DNA of 64,000 nt from Methylobacterium hispanicum (GTDB lineage: Bacteria; Pseudomonadota; Alphaproteobacteria; Rhizobiales; Beijerinckiaceae): NCBI RefSeq assembly GCF_022179285.1, contig NZ_BPQO01000006.1, positions 1-64,000 of the forward strand, read 5' to 3'. Under the pieces are notes generated by a model. The model saw only the letters and a list, made by a program, of their open reading frames with translations, searched no databases and was not told the DNA's origin. The position numbers and the translations under genes are program-made. Shown piece by piece: positions 23,933-33,322 of the stretch; the stretch's first letter is position 1; each line of letters begins with the position of its first letter.

Positions 23933-24586
23933 TCAGGGATCCGGCTGGCCGGTCTTGGCGGCGCCGCTCTGCACGCCGCTGTGGACGTGGCCCTTGCCGA
24001 TGCTGCGGTCGTCGTGCTTGACCGCGCCGTCCTTAAAGGTGGTGCCGTCCTTGGTCAGCTCGACCGCCGCGCCCTCAGTCTTCTGGACGATGCCGTCCTT
24101 CGTGATCGTGTGGCTGACACCGTCCACCGTGTGGATGATGCCGTCCTTGCCGAACTTGTACGAAGTCTTGTCGCCCCAGGAATAGGTCACGCCGTCCTTG
24201 TTCGTGACCTTGCGGAACTTGTCGCCGTAGGTCTCGACGTGCTCGTCAAGCTTCTCGGACGGCTGCTTGTTCTGGTCGGAGAACCCACCCTTCGGCACGA
24301 TGAAGCCCTGGCGCGGATCGCCGCCCGGGCAGATCGCGTAGACGATCTGGCCCTCGGGCATCGGCTGCCAGGTCTTGTGCGTGCCGCCCTGCTCCGGGTG
24401 CGGAAACCACGGGCTCGGGATCGGCTTGCCCTCGGCGTCGTTCCCGAAGTTGATCTGGTAGCCCTTCTGCGCGTCCGCCTTCTGGATCGTGCCGACCCGG
24501 ACCGTGTTGGCCTGGACGTGCTTCACCTCCTGAAGCTCGTGGCTCAGGGCCTGCACCCAGCGGAGCAGCTCGTCGAAGTCGCTCAC
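23933..24586 (-). CDS. V: Baseplate spike protein gpV (P2 V)
   Basis: 217 residues. The N-terminal OB fold (TVRVGTIQKADAQKGYQINF, EGQIVYAICPGGDPRQG) is followed by a beta-helix region of regularly spaced Lys-Asp-Gly turns (TKDGIIHTVDGVSHTITKDG-like spacing) and a C-terminal GHVHSG motif. In P2 gpV the HxH motif binds an iron atom at the spike tip that pierces the outer membrane. Length agrees with the family (about 211 aa). Confidence 0.85.
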   Translation of the reverse strand: MSDFDELLRWVQALSHELQEVKHVQANTVRVGTIQKADAQKGYQINFGNDAEGKPIPSPWFPHPEQGGTHKTWQPMPEGQIVYAICPGGDPRQGFIVPKGGFSDQNKQPSEKLDEHVETYGDKFRKVTNKDGVTYSWGDKTSYKFGKDGIIHTVDGVSHTITKDGIVQKTEGAAVELTKDGTTFKDGAVKHDDRSIGKGHVHSGVQSGAAKTGQPDP

Positions 24587-25377
24587 GGCGCGGCCTGGAT
24601 GATGAGCGGCGACCGGCCGGCCATGTTGTAGGTGAAGCGCTGCGCGAGCGGCTCACCGACCTCGCGGAACAGCGGGCCGAGCCCGAGGGCGCGGTAGGAG
24701 CGGTTGGTCAGGCCGAGCTCGATCTGCGCTCGGTGCCAATCCGGGAGCAAGTCGCCGATGATCATGCTTCGGACCAGCCGGACGTCGTCGGCCAAGCGCT
24801 CGTCGGCCGCCATCATCTCGAGCAGGGTCGCGAACGGGCCCTCCGGCTCGGTGCCGAACTCGGGCTCCGGGATCGTGCCGCACTCGAACACGTACTGCCG
24901 GGCGGCGTAGCGCACGCCCTGCTCGGTGTTGGCGCCGCGGGTGACCGCGCCCTCCTTGGGCCAGCACGCGAACTCCTTCAGCAGGTCCGACCAGGGGCCG
25001 CCTACTGCGATCTCACGCCAGATCTGGCGGCCGATCATGTTGAGCGAGGTCTCCAGGCCCTCGTCGGTGTGCGGGATATCGAGGCGCAGGGCCGTGCCGC
25101 CGCCCTGCTCGGCCGGCACCTCGACCTGCGTCAGGCCGCCGACGGCGACCTCAACCACCACGTTGATGGTGCGGTCCGCGTCGAGCAGCTCCCAGCGCTT
25201 GCTCGGGAAGCTGATCTTCTCGTCGTCGGTGGAGACGACGAGGAACGGCTTCACGCCGGGCTTGATCATCTCGGCGATCGGCTGGACCGCGGAGTCGTAG
25301 ACCCGCCCCTCGGCGAGGGTGCGGTCGACAAGGGCGGCGCCGAGACAGGTACGGATAGCGTAGGCGACGATGCTCAC
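24583..25377 (-). CDS. Hypothetical protein at the tail-completion position
   Basis: 264 residues. MSIVAYAIRTCLGAALVDRT and VYDSAVQPIAEMIKPG lead into a beta-rich centre and several acidic loops (CGTIPEPEFGTEPEGPFATL). It sits after the head-tail connector genes and overlaps gpV by 4 bp, where P2-like operons encode tail terminator or completion proteins. It is larger than P2 gpR or gpS and no clear family motif is seen, so the role is inferred from position alone. Confidence 0.55.
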   Translation of the reverse strand: MSIVAYAIRTCLGAALVDRTLAEGRVYDSAVQPIAEMIKPGVKPFLVVSTDDEKISFPSKRWELLDADRTINVVVEVAVGGLTQVEVPAEQGGGTALRLDIPHTDEGLETSLNMIGRQIWREIAVGGPWSDLLKEFACWPKEGAVTRGANTEQGVRYAARQYVFECGTIPEPEFGTEPEGPFATLLEMMAADERLADDVRLVRSMIIGDLLPDWHRAQIELGLTNRSYRALGLGPLFREVGEPLAQRFTYNMAGRSPLIIQAAP

Positions 25378-25787
25378 TTGGGCGCCCCGCTCGTTAGCTC
25401 CAGCGAGGCCTCGCCGCTGTCGCGAAGGCCGGCTCGCACGATGGTGAAGGTCGGCGTGTCGGTGCGGTCGAGCAGCACCACGCGATCATTCGCCTGCAGC
25501 GCGTAGCCGAGCTTCACGAGCTCGCCCGGCGAGATCCGCATGGTGTGGGCGGTGGTGGCGATCCGCGTCATGCTCTGGAACTTCGAGCCCTCGCGGTTGC
25601 CCTCCAGTTCGCCCGTGACCGGCTTGGCCCGGTAGCGCCCGACGATCTCCCGGACCTCCCGGATCGGGTCTGCGCCGCCCTTGCCGCGCCAGCCTGCGGA
25701 GGCCTGCGGCAGAATGCGGACGCGCTCGCCCCGGAAGCTGTCGAGGGCGGCTTGCCGCGCTTCAGCCAGTCCCGAGGCGAGTGTCAT
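25374..25787 (-). CDS. Putative head-tail connector protein
   Basis: 137 residues with an N-terminal helix (MTLASGLAEARQAALDSFRG) and a beta barrel core (HTMRISPGELVKLGYALQAN, RVVLLDRTDTPTFTIVRAGL). This layout resembles lambda gpFII-type connector or stopper proteins. It overlaps its neighbours by 1-4 bp, and lies between the adaptor-like gene and the tail completion gene. Function from position. Confidence 0.5.
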   Translation of the reverse strand: MTLASGLAEARQAALDSFRGERVRILPQASAGWRGKGGADPIREVREIVGRYRAKPVTGELEGNREGSKFQSMTRIATTAHTMRISPGELVKLGYALQANDRVVLLDRTDTPTFTIVRAGLRDSGEASLELTSGAPK

Positions 25788-26089
25788 CAGGCGGCCGAGC
25801 TCCGCAGAGCCGCGATCACCTCGTCCTTGTTCTTGGCCTTCGACACGTCGATGCCGCGCTCGGCTGCGAGCTTGTCGAGCTCGGCGCGAGTCATCGCGTC
25901 GAGATCCGGCTCGTCGCCGACCGGCGGCTCCCCGGGCAGCGCTCGCGGATCTCCCGGAACGGCATGGCCGGAGGCGAGCGCGGCCTTGCCGTGCTCCTCC
26001 GGCAGCTCGCCGATCCAGCCGCGCGGCGCGGTGATCTTCTCGCCCCGCTCGTTGCGGTACTCGAAGGCCTTCTTGATGCGCACGTACAT
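25787..26089 (-). CDS. Small head protein with HeH/LEM-type C-terminal motif
   Basis: 100 residues: MYVRIKKAFEYRNERGEKIT, a Pro-rich linker (about 45-60), then DAMTRAELDKLAAERGIDVS and AKNKDEVIAALRS, a helix-extended-helix (HeH/LEM or SAP-like) motif. Small phage proteins with this C-terminal motif are frequent just after the major capsid gene (gpFI position) and may aid packaging. Start overlaps the capsid gene by none, spacing 11 bp. Confidence 0.55.
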   Translation of the reverse strand: MYVRIKKAFEYRNERGEKITAPRGWIGELPEEHGKAALASGHAVPGDPRALPGEPPVGDEPDLDAMTRAELDKLAAERGIDVSKAKNKDEVIAALRSSAA

Positions 26090-26100
26090 GCCGGCCTCCC

Positions 26101-27132
26101 TCAGGTGCGGGTGAGCTTCACGATCACGTCCGGGCGCAGACAGATCGGGAGCACGTTGGACTCGGTGTGGATCTCCTGACCCTTGCCGTGCGGCAGCAGG
26201 TCGGTGGAGACGAACACCTTGGTGGAGGGGGCGATGTTCGCCTCCTGGATGCTGTCCGGCGGCGCCACGTAGCGCTTGAACAGCGGGGTACCGAGCGGGA
26301 TCGCGATGGCGTCGTTCTCGCCGACGGCTTCGCGGGTGACGAAGGTGCCGTCCGCCTGCCGGTAGCGGAAATCTTCGTCGATGCGCTCGATGGTCAGGCC
26401 GGCGAAGACGAAGCTGTCGGCGACATCGTCGCGGGCCGGGTTCGGCGTCGGGCCGGCGTAGGCCTTCAGCGCCTCCCGCACGCTGGTATGGCCGACGTAG
26501 CGGTCGAAGAACTCGCTACCGGCCAGCACGCGCACGCCGCTCGCCGGCTGGCCGCGCAGGGCCTTCCGGATGATCGACTTCAGCGCGCGGTTCTTAGCGG
26601 CCACGTCGGTCGCGGTGTTGTCGAGGTCGAAGTCGACGACGCTCTGCGTAATGTCGAAGGTCTCGAACAGGTCGCAGAGCACTCGGCCGGACGCATCGAC
26701 CACCAGGCCGTTCAGGGCGCCCCAGTCGAGGTGGTGGTGCGTGGCGTCGTGCTTCGCCCGGATCGCCTCCAGCTTCCCGTTGTAGACGTTGGCCAGCGTC
26801 TGCAGGACGTAGCCGTTGCCGTAGACGAGCAGGTTCTGCAGGTCGGACGGCGTGATGGCGTCGTCGAGCGGGAAGTGCGGGATCCGGACCAGGGCTTCCT
26901 GGCGATCGATGCCCATGTTCTTGTTGCCGGGTCCGCCGCGCTCGCGGGCCGGGATGATCGTGATTTCGCCCTCCTCGATCGCGATGCGGGCGTAGGTCGT
27001 GTTGATCGGCGTATCGGTGAAGATCCCGAGCTGCGCCGGACGACCGGTCGCGTACTGCGGGATGTTGATGCTCTCGGTCAGCCGGTCGTCGGCGAACTCG
27101 GGCGCGTTGAGAAGATCGAGCGGCGTGGCCAT
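26101..27132 (-). CDS. E: Major capsid protein (lambda gpE family)
   Basis: 343 residues, the normal length of lambda-type gpE. Motifs: DRLTESINIPQYATGRPAQL, RIAIEEGEITIIPARERGGP, GRVLCDLFETFDITQSVVDF and the C-terminal PNPARDDVADSFVFAGLTIE. It builds the HK97-fold capsid. It follows the decoration gene by 3 bp. Strong family match from several conserved blocks. (Symbol E here is the lambda capsid name, distinct from the P2 tail gene.). Confidence 0.85.
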   Translation of the reverse strand: MATPLDLLNAPEFADDRLTESINIPQYATGRPAQLGIFTDTPINTTYARIAIEEGEITIIPARERGGPGNKNMGIDRQEALVRIPHFPLDDAITPSDLQNLLVYGNGYVLQTLANVYNGKLEAIRAKHDATHHHLDWGALNGLVVDASGRVLCDLFETFDITQSVVDFDLDNTATDVAAKNRALKSIIRKALRGQPASGVRVLAGSEFFDRYVGHTSVREALKAYAGPTPNPARDDVADSFVFAGLTIERIDEDFRYRQADGTFVTREAVGENDAIAIPLGTPLFKRYVAPPDSIQEANIAPSTKVFVSTDLLPHGKGQEIHTESNVLPICLRPDVIVKLTRT

Positions 27133-27135
27133 CGG

Positions 27136-27516
27136 TCAGACCCCCATGCGGGCGACGACGCCCTTGGCTTCGAGAGCGGCCAGGGCGGCCGCCTGCTGGG
27201 TTGCGTTGATGCCGGCAGGCCACTCCAGGGCCTGGAGCACCACTTCGGCGTGGCGGGCGAGGATGACGACGCGCTGGTCGGCGCTGGTCGCATCGACGTT
27301 CTCGAGGAGGACCGCGGCGGCGGTCTGCGATCCGTCGCTCGCGGCCGGCGCGAGCGGGACGAGCTTGCTGGACGCGGCGATGCGGCCCAGCACCCGGCCG
27401 GGCCGAAGGATGCCGGAGCCGCTGGCGAGAATGCCTTCGTCGCGGCTGATGCGACCCCGACCCTCGTTCTTCACGACGTCGGCATCGGTCTTATAGGAGA
27501 GAGACTTCAGAGCCAT
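27136..27516 (-). CDS. Head decoration protein (lambda gpD family)
   Basis: 126 residues. LASGSGILRPGRVLGRIAA and QTAAAVLLENVDATSADQRV followed by VVILARHAEVVLQALEWPAG correspond to the HDPD decoration family, trimeric caps that stabilise the expanded capsid. Position between the scaffold-like gene and the capsid gene is as in lambda. Confidence 0.8.
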   Translation of the reverse strand: MALKSLSYKTDADVVKNEGRGRISRDEGILASGSGILRPGRVLGRIAASSKLVPLAPAASDGSQTAAAVLLENVDATSADQRVVILARHAEVVLQALEWPAGINATQQAAALAALEAKGVVARMGV

Positions 27517-27529
27517 CGAACGATCCTCC

Positions 27530-28111
27530 TCAGGCCTTGACGCCGTGGCGGCGCTTCATGTCGGCGACGAGATCGACGGGCTGGGTCGCCCCCCGGCCCG
27601 CGTCGCCAGCGGCGGGCTTGTGGGACGAGATCGAGGTCTTCTCGTCGTTCGCGACGAGCTTCTCGAAGAGCGCGGCGCGGGCTTGCTCGACGGTCTTGCC
27701 CCCGGCGATCAGCTCGGCGCCGAGCTCGGCCGAGATCGACGAGTCCCGGCGGCGCGCCAGCGCGACGAGGTCGTTGATCTGCTCGGCCGCGCCAATGCGC
27801 TCTTTGGCCTGAGCCACGGTCACGCCCTCGGCGAGGAGCGAGGCCGCCATGCTCGGCACGCCGCCCTCGACACAGAGCTTGGCGATCTCGGAGGCGTCGG
27901 CGCGGGACACGGTCGTGCCCTGGCCGCGATCGGCCTCCGCCTCGGCGGCGGTGATCCGCGCGTCGAGGTCGGTCACCTCCCGCGAAGAAGCGTCGAAGTC
28001 GCGCTGCTCGTCGTCGGTCATGGAGCGGCCGCGCGCGGCGGTCGCCAGTTCGTTCATGCGTGCGGAAGCCCTCGCGCGATCGCGACGAAGGCCAGCGAGA
28101 TCGCCAGGCAT
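27530..28111 (-). CDS. Putative scaffold protein
   Basis: 193 residues, strongly helical and charged (GLRRDRARASARMNELATAA, DASSREVTDLDARITAAEAE). This is the composition of capsid scaffolds or delta domains. It lies between the S49 protease gene and the decoration gene, exactly where lambda-type operons place the scaffold (Nu3). Here it is a separate gene rather than an internal start in the protease. Inferred from position and helix content. Confidence 0.55.
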   Translation of the reverse strand: MPGDLAGLRRDRARASARMNELATAARGRSMTDDEQRDFDASSREVTDLDARITAAEAEADRGQGTTVSRADASEIAKLCVEGGVPSMAASLLAEGVTVAQAKERIGAAEQINDLVALARRRDSSISAELGAELIAGGKTVEQARAALFEKLVANDEKTSISSHKPAAGDAGRGATQPVDLVADMKRRHGVKA

Positions 28112-28186
28112 TCCTGTCTCCGTTTTTCTGGCAGGGAGGGGCGCGGGTGACGCCCGGTACCGGCCGAAGCCGGGATCTGCTTGCGG

Positions 28187-29089
28187 CTACGGCCTCACGG
28201 CCCGCGCGACGCGCTCGTTGGCGGCGGTCTGGGCGAGGTCTCGGAAGCTGCGTTCGTAGGTCTGGACGCGGTCAGCCATGCCGGCGGCCACCGCGTCGGC
28301 GCCAACCTTCACGCCGCCGGCGCCGAAGTCGGTGCGCACCCGGGCTGGCGTGGTCTTCCGGCCGCGAGCCACGTCGGCGATGAACTGGCTCTCGATGCTG
28401 TCCAGCAGCGAACGGATCTCGGCCGCGCCCTCCTCGGACTGCGGATCGGGCCGCTTGTTCGGCGCACTGGACGAGACGATCTCGATGGCGAGGCTGCCGG
28501 AGGCGTCCGGCTCGACCTGCTTCGAGATCGCCGCTACCACGCCAATCGAGCCGACGATGCCGGTCTTCTCCACGACAAGCTCGCCCGCGGCCGACGCGAG
28601 CCAGTACGCGGCCGAGGCGCAGCTGCCGGTGACGTGGGCCAGTACCCGCTTTTTGCCACGCATGGCGTAGATCTGATCGGCCAGCGCGTTGATGCCGGTG
28701 GGCGAGCCGCCGGGCGAATCCACCATCAGCAGCACCGCGCCGACGTCGGCGCTGTCACGGGCGAGCTGCAGGTCTCGTCCGAGCATGGCGGCCGAGGTGC
28801 CGGTGCCGGACATCTCCGTCATCAGGTTGGCACGCGGGAAGATCGGGCCGACCACGGGCACGATGGCAACGCCCTCGCGGGTGAGCATGGCGTAGCGGGC
28901 GCCGTCGAGGCGCTGCGCGGTCGGCCCGGCCGCGGCCTGCAGATCGAGGCGGAACCAGTCTTCGCCCTCCGCCGAGCGCCGGGACGCGCGCCCGTCGCGA
29001 TCGAGGGCGGCGAGCGAGGCCATGAACTGCAGGTAGTCCGGTCGGATGGCCCAGGGCTCGGCCGTTAGGGCGCGCAGAGCTGCGGTCAT
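28187..29089 (-). CDS. Capsid maturation protease, S49 (lambda gpC/SppA-like)
   Basis: 300 residues. S49 family motifs: IVPVVGPIFPRANLM, VLLMVDSPGGSPTGINALAD (oxyanion loop), TGSCASAAYWLASAA (catalytic serine region) and GIVGSIGVVAAISKQ (lysine region). It processes portal and scaffold proteins during head assembly. ATG overlaps the stop of the portal gene by 4 bp (ATGA). Confidence 0.8.
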   Translation of the reverse strand: MTAALRALTAEPWAIRPDYLQFMASLAALDRDGRASRRSAEGEDWFRLDLQAAAGPTAQRLDGARYAMLTREGVAIVPVVGPIFPRANLMTEMSGTGTSAAMLGRDLQLARDSADVGAVLLMVDSPGGSPTGINALADQIYAMRGKKRVLAHVTGSCASAAYWLASAAGELVVEKTGIVGSIGVVAAISKQVEPDASGSLAIEIVSSSAPNKRPDPQSEEGAAEIRSLLDSIESQFIADVARGRKTTPARVRTDFGAGGVKVGADAVAAGMADRVQTYERSFRDLAQTAANERVARAVRP

Positions 29090-30615
29090 TCATCGTCTCC
29101 GGGCGGTGACGGCTCCGGCGGCTCGGCGGGGGCGCCGGGCGGCGGGCGGATCCCGAGTTCGTCGGCGCGGTCCTGGCCCTCCTTGCGGCGGGCATCGACC
29201 TCCTCGGGATCCTCGCCACGCGCCTCAATGACGTCGTCGCGCGAGGTGACACCCATGGCGATGTCGAGTTCGTCGGCCTTGCGGTCCTTCAGCGGATCGA
29301 CCCAATCCCACTTCGGGGGCTGCCACTTCACGGTCGACAGGGCGGCCCGCTCGCGGGTGAAGCGCGTGGGTCCGAGGCCGGGGATCGAACCGGCCAGCGC
29401 GGCGGTCTCGATCCAGCGCGCCCAGATCGGGCGGCACATCTGGAAGACGAGGCACTGGTGCTGGAACTGCGAGACCCGGCGCTTGTGCTGCAGTTCGATC
29501 CCGCGCTGAGACGAGAAGTTTCCCTTCGAGGGATCCTCGGTCAGGGCGATGTAGGGGACGCCGCAGGCCGCCGCGATCGCGAGCAGGTTGCGGTACATGA
29601 AGGCTTCGTAGGAGCCGCCGACGTCGGCCGGGCTCGAGTTCTTGAAGTCCTCGCCCGGATTGAGGACTTGCAGGGTACCGGGTTCGAGATCGGCCAGCGC
29701 CGTCTCGATGTCTGGGGCTGTCAGGGGGCCCGTGTCGAGCAGGTCCAGCACATCCTCGCGGATCGCGACCGGGGGCGCCTCGCCGATAGCCGCCTTGGTG
29801 ATGAAGCCGGCGAACATCGCCGCGGTGCGCTTCCGGTCGAGCTCGGCGTCGTCGTAGCTGTCGAGGAGGTACAGCCGCACCATCGCGGGGGTGAGCTGCG
29901 ACTGACCACGGATCTGGCCCGCCTCCAGGGGGCGGTAGATGTGGAGCACCTCGGACGCCGGCACGACGGTGCGCTCGATGGCGCCGATGCCGCCACCGAT
30001 CTCGGCCTCACCGGGGCGGCGCTTCAGGAAGTGATAGGCGACGCGGCGGCCGATGCGGTCGAACTCGATGCCGTGCCGTACCTCGTTGCCGACCTGGGAC
30101 TGGATCACCCCGTAGGAGAGCGGCAGCTGCTCGCTCTCAATGACCTGTAACTGGAGCGGCACGCTCAGGCCGTCCTCGGGCCGCCGCGTGCGGAAGCGGA
30201 TGAAGACCTCGCCCGAGACGAAGAGCGAGCGCGCGACGAGGGCCTGCAGGCCATAGAGATCGGTCAGGCCGTCCGCGTCGCACTCGTCGGTCCAGCGCAG
30301 CCACGCATCCTTCAGCGCGGTCTTGAGGTCCTTGTCGGCCAGTACCGGCGAGGGCGTGATCCCGTCGCCAACCGCTGCGGCGACGAAGGCCTCGGTCGCG
30401 GCCGAGGCGTAGGGGTTGTCCCGGACGAGCTGACGGGCGCGGGCGCGCAGGACCTCGCCGCCGCGCGCCTGCAACGCGTTGATCGTCGCCCGCTCAGCCG
30501 TCCAGCCCGCGAGGCGCCGCGAGGCGCGCGACGCCTCGTAGCCGAGCCCGGGGGCGAAGGTGGCCGAGGTGGTCTCCTGGGCGGGAGCGCCGAACAGGCG
30601 GGACAGGAAGCCCAC
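29086..30615 (-). CDS. Portal protein (lambda gpB family)
   Basis: 509 residues. Conserved portal blocks are visible: ARQLVRDNPYASAATEAFVA, ARSLFVSGEVFIRFRTRRPE, VVPASEVLHIYRPLEAGQIR and FSSQRGIELQHKRRVSQFQH. The portal ring forms the DNA entry vertex and connects to terminase. Ends with a Pro/Glu-rich tail typical of the lambda_portal group. Gene order with terminase and protease is lambda-like. Confidence 0.85.
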   Translation of the reverse strand: MGFLSRLFGAPAQETTSATFAPGLGYEASRASRRLAGWTAERATINALQARGGEVLRARARQLVRDNPYASAATEAFVAAAVGDGITPSPVLADKDLKTALKDAWLRWTDECDADGLTDLYGLQALVARSLFVSGEVFIRFRTRRPEDGLSVPLQLQVIESEQLPLSYGVIQSQVGNEVRHGIEFDRIGRRVAYHFLKRRPGEAEIGGGIGAIERTVVPASEVLHIYRPLEAGQIRGQSQLTPAMVRLYLLDSYDDAELDRKRTAAMFAGFITKAAIGEAPPVAIREDVLDLLDTGPLTAPDIETALADLEPGTLQVLNPGEDFKNSSPADVGGSYEAFMYRNLLAIAAACGVPYIALTEDPSKGNFSSQRGIELQHKRRVSQFQHQCLVFQMCRPIWARWIETAALAGSIPGLGPTRFTRERAALSTVKWQPPKWDWVDPLKDRKADELDIAMGVTSRDDVIEARGEDPEEVDARRKEGQDRADELGIRPPPGAPAEPPEPSPPGDDE

Positions 30616-30619
30616 GCGC

Positions 30620-30868
30620 TCAGTACCCCTTCGACGCGACGACGCGGATCGAACGCACCCGGTTGGCGCGCGGGACCGCGCCGTCCATCACGTCGACCTT
30701 GGCCTGCAACTCGGCGCGCTCGCGGCGCATCTGGCCGAGATCCCACTTCGCCTGCTCGTCCTCCTCGCGCGACTCGGTGAGGCCGGTGGCGAGGTGGCGG
30801 TCGATCTTCGCAATCCGCGCGACGATCTCACCCCGGATCTCCTCCGGGGTCTGTACGGGTTCGGCCAT
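30620..30868 (-). CDS. gpW-position head-tail joining protein
   Basis: 82 residues, mostly helical and charged (IRGEIVARIAKIDRHLATGL, DLGQMRRERAELQAKVDVMD) with a basic C-terminus ending VRVVASKGY. It sits between terminase large subunit and portal, the place of lambda gpW, and matches it in size (68-82 aa). Homology is not certain but the position is diagnostic. Confidence 0.6.
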   Translation of the reverse strand: MAEPVQTPEEIRGEIVARIAKIDRHLATGLTESREEDEQAKWDLGQMRRERAELQAKVDVMDGAVPRANRVRSIRVVASKGY

Positions 30869-30870
30869 GC

Positions 30871-32748
30871 TCAGCGTCCCATGTAGGAGGAGCGGCGGAC
30901 CGCGCGGGCGGGTGGGGGCGGTGGCGGCCGGCGTGGGCCGGTCTCACCGAGGCGCCGGACACGGGCATCGAAGTCGACGGGCGGCAGCACGTAGCGCGCC
31001 GCGAAGGCGTAGACGGTGGCGTCGAGTGCCTCGGCCGCAGCGTTCTTGATCCGCTCGAAGCGGCGGGTGGGTCGGCCGCCGACGCGCCGCACGACACGCC
31101 GCTCGGCGCACAGCTGATCGAACCAAGACAGCGACAGGCTCGACGAGAACCGGACCTGATCCGGGTAGCGGGCGAGCTTCGTGAAGAGGATCTGCTTCAC
31201 CTCGTCGATGCCGACGATCCAGAGCCGGCCCTGCCCGCCGATCGCGCCGCCCGAGACCTTGCCCTTCGACGCCTCGATCACCGGGCGCCGACCCCAGACG
31301 CCTTTGATGGCCAGCACGTTCCGGTGGAGCCGCGGCCAGCAGAAGGCGTAGACCGCCTCGACCGTGCCGCCGTCGCCGGAGTCCACACAGGTCGCCTCAA
31401 TGCCGAGGCCGCCGCCGAGCGGGTGCTTCCAGCGCTGCAGCAGCAGCTCGTCGAGCTCGCGCCAGACGTGGCCCTCCAGCGTGTTGCCCCAGATCACGAA
31501 GTGGCCGAGCGCGTAGGCCCGGCCCTCACGGTCCCAGCCGTAGATCACCGCCTCCAGGCGATCGGGCTGCACGTCCACACCGCAGGTGAGGAGCAGCACG
31601 GCCTCGGGCAGCGCCAACATCTCGCCGTCCGGCATCTTCACGTTCAGGCCGATCGGCTCGGCCCTGGCGGCCAGCACGTCGGCGGTCGTCATGTCGACGC
31701 TCTCGGACCAGCCCTCGCCGAGCAGCGTGTTGCGGAAGGTCCGGAGGCGGTCCGGGTCGTTGTGGATTTCGACGTACTCGGCCGCGAGAGCGGACCAGGA
31801 CGCGTTGACGTGGGGCGAGATCAGCGCCGAGAGCGCGAAGCCAGCGTGGCCCTCGACCTCCGGCCGCGTGGCGCGCCAGCGCCCGTTCGCGACCATCTCG
31901 GCTTTGAACCGCTCCGGGATCAGCACGCCGCAATGCGGGCAGGCCCAGGAAGCGGTCTTCGTCCGGTGGGCCGTCACGACGCCCTGCGCGTCGCGCTCCT
32001 TCTCCCACTCGATGTGCTCCCACTTCGGCTCGGCGAACTGCTCGCACTCGACGCAGCGGATCTCGTAGATGCGCCGGTCGCTGGCCTCGTACTCCCGGCA
32101 GATCGTCGAGGTGTCGGCGTCGGTCGGCGTCGAACCGCGGATGATTTTGCGGTTCGGGAACGAGAGGGTGCGCTTGATGGCGAGGTCGAGCGCGTCGCCC
32201 TCGTTGGTGACCTCCATGCCGTCCTCCTCGTCGATGAGGAGGATCCGGACGGTATGGGCGCGGAGGTTTCGCGGCGAGCGGGCGGCGACGATCTTGAGAG
32301 AGCCGCCGGGGAAGCGGCGGTGGCGGATGGTGTTGCGGCCGGTCTCGTCGGCCGCGGTGGCGAGGATGCCGGTGACGCTCGGCGTGGCGTCGAAGATCGG
32401 CTCCAGGTCCGAGACGATGTAGTTCCGGCAGTCGTCCTCCGTGGGGAGGAGGGTCAGGATCGGCGCCGGCTCGTTAGCAACGTAACTCGCCGTCGCCCCG
32501 GTCAGCAGCGTCGTGTAGCCGACGCGCACGCACTTCTTGACGGTGACCCGCTCGATGGTCGGATCCGTGATCGCATCCGCGATCTCGCGCTGGAACGGCC
32601 AGAGGCGGACCGGGCCGGGCTTGGCGGCCAGCCCCTCGGGCAGCCGCATGTAGCGCTCGATCCACTGCGACAGAGGCAGGCGCGGCGGCGGCCGGAGCTT
32701 CGCCAACGCCTCCGCGACGGTGCGGTCAAGGAGCGTCGTCACCGGCAC
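30871..32748 (-). CDS. Terminase large subunit (GpA family)
   Basis: 625 residues. ATPase motifs follow GpA: KKCVRVGYTTLLTGA (lambda-type Walker A, compare ARVGYS), VRILLIDEEDGME (Walker B), GSTPTDADTSTICREYEASD. Zinc-binding CVECEQFAEPKW and CPHCGVLIPERF and the nuclease domain (ATCVDSGDGGTVEAVYAFCW) are present. Packages and cuts DNA. The C-terminus ends near the gpW-like gene. Confidence 0.9.
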   Translation of the reverse strand: MPVTTLLDRTVAEALAKLRPPPRLPLSQWIERYMRLPEGLAAKPGPVRLWPFQREIADAITDPTIERVTVKKCVRVGYTTLLTGATASYVANEPAPILTLLPTEDDCRNYIVSDLEPIFDATPSVTGILATAADETGRNTIRHRRFPGGSLKIVAARSPRNLRAHTVRILLIDEEDGMEVTNEGDALDLAIKRTLSFPNRKIIRGSTPTDADTSTICREYEASDRRIYEIRCVECEQFAEPKWEHIEWEKERDAQGVVTAHRTKTASWACPHCGVLIPERFKAEMVANGRWRATRPEVEGHAGFALSALISPHVNASWSALAAEYVEIHNDPDRLRTFRNTLLGEGWSESVDMTTADVLAARAEPIGLNVKMPDGEMLALPEAVLLLTCGVDVQPDRLEAVIYGWDREGRAYALGHFVIWGNTLEGHVWRELDELLLQRWKHPLGGGLGIEATCVDSGDGGTVEAVYAFCWPRLHRNVLAIKGVWGRRPVIEASKGKVSGGAIGGQGRLWIVGIDEVKQILFTKLARYPDQVRFSSSLSLSWFDQLCAERRVVRRVGGRPTRRFERIKNAAAEALDATVYAFAARYVLPPVDFDARVRRLGETGPRRPPPPPPARAVRRSSYMGR

Positions 32749-33322
32749 CGGCCGTCATGACATCCCGCACGACCCGGTCGATCACCGATAGGTCGTGCTT
32801 CGAGAGGTGGCTCAGCTCCAGGGCGATGTCGCCCGGGATCGCGAGGAGCCGGGCCCGCAGCTTCGCGGTCTCGTCGGCCCAGCGCCGGCCCGCGGCCTCG
32901 GCATCGATCAAGCGCTCGGCCTCCTTCGCGTGGGCCTGATCCCGCTGCCAGGTCTGGACGATCTTCTCGGCCGTCCTGGCGTGGTTGAAGGTCAGCTCCT
33001 CGCCGTCGGCGATCACCACGCCCTCGGCCCGCAGGATCGCGCGGACCCGGGTGGTCGCCAGTTGCGCCTCGACCGTCGCCTGGGCCAGGACCGTGGGCGC
33101 CGGCTCTTCGGATGGGGTCTGCGTACCCTGCGAACCGGTGCGCACCCCGGTACGCGCCGGGTCTGTCGATCGAACCCAGGCCGCCCGAACTGCCTCAGGA
33201 TCCAGCGTGCCGTCGGCCTCCACGGAGACGCGGCCCGTCTTGATCGCCTTCCGGATGGCGGCCTCGGTGACGCCGATGATCTTGGCGCACTCGCGCCGGC
33301 TCACACCCAATGCGAACCTCAA
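32726..33322 (-). CDS. Terminase small subunit (Nu1-like)
   Basis: 198 residues. An N-terminal winged helix (RRECAKIIGVTEAAIRKAIK TGRV) and a long helical C-terminus (TRVRAILRAEGVVIADGEEL, RTAEKIVQTWQRDQAHAKEA) are as in lambda Nu1. The start is uncertain: the frame opens with TTG at 33322 and an alternative TTG lies at 33310. The end overlaps the large subunit by 23 bp. It recognises cos in the space just upstream. Confidence 0.7.
   Translation of the reverse strand: MRFALGVSRRECAKIIGVTEAAIRKAIKTGRVSVEADGTLDPEAVRAAWVRSTDPARTGVRTGSQGTQTPSEEPAPTVLAQATVEAQLATTRVRAILRAEGVVIADGEELTFNHARTAEKIVQTWQRDQAHAKEAERLIDAEAAGRRWADETAKLRARLLAIPGDIALELSHLSKHDLSVIDRVVRDVMTAGAGDDAP

Noticed and set aside
26167..27540. 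457-codon plus-strand frame over the capsid and decoration genes
   Set aside because: Antisense shadow caused by GC-rich third positions; the capsid and decoration proteins on the other strand are certain.
31324..32760. 478-codon plus-strand frame over terminase
   Set aside because: Antisense shadow; the terminase on the minus strand has all ATPase motifs.
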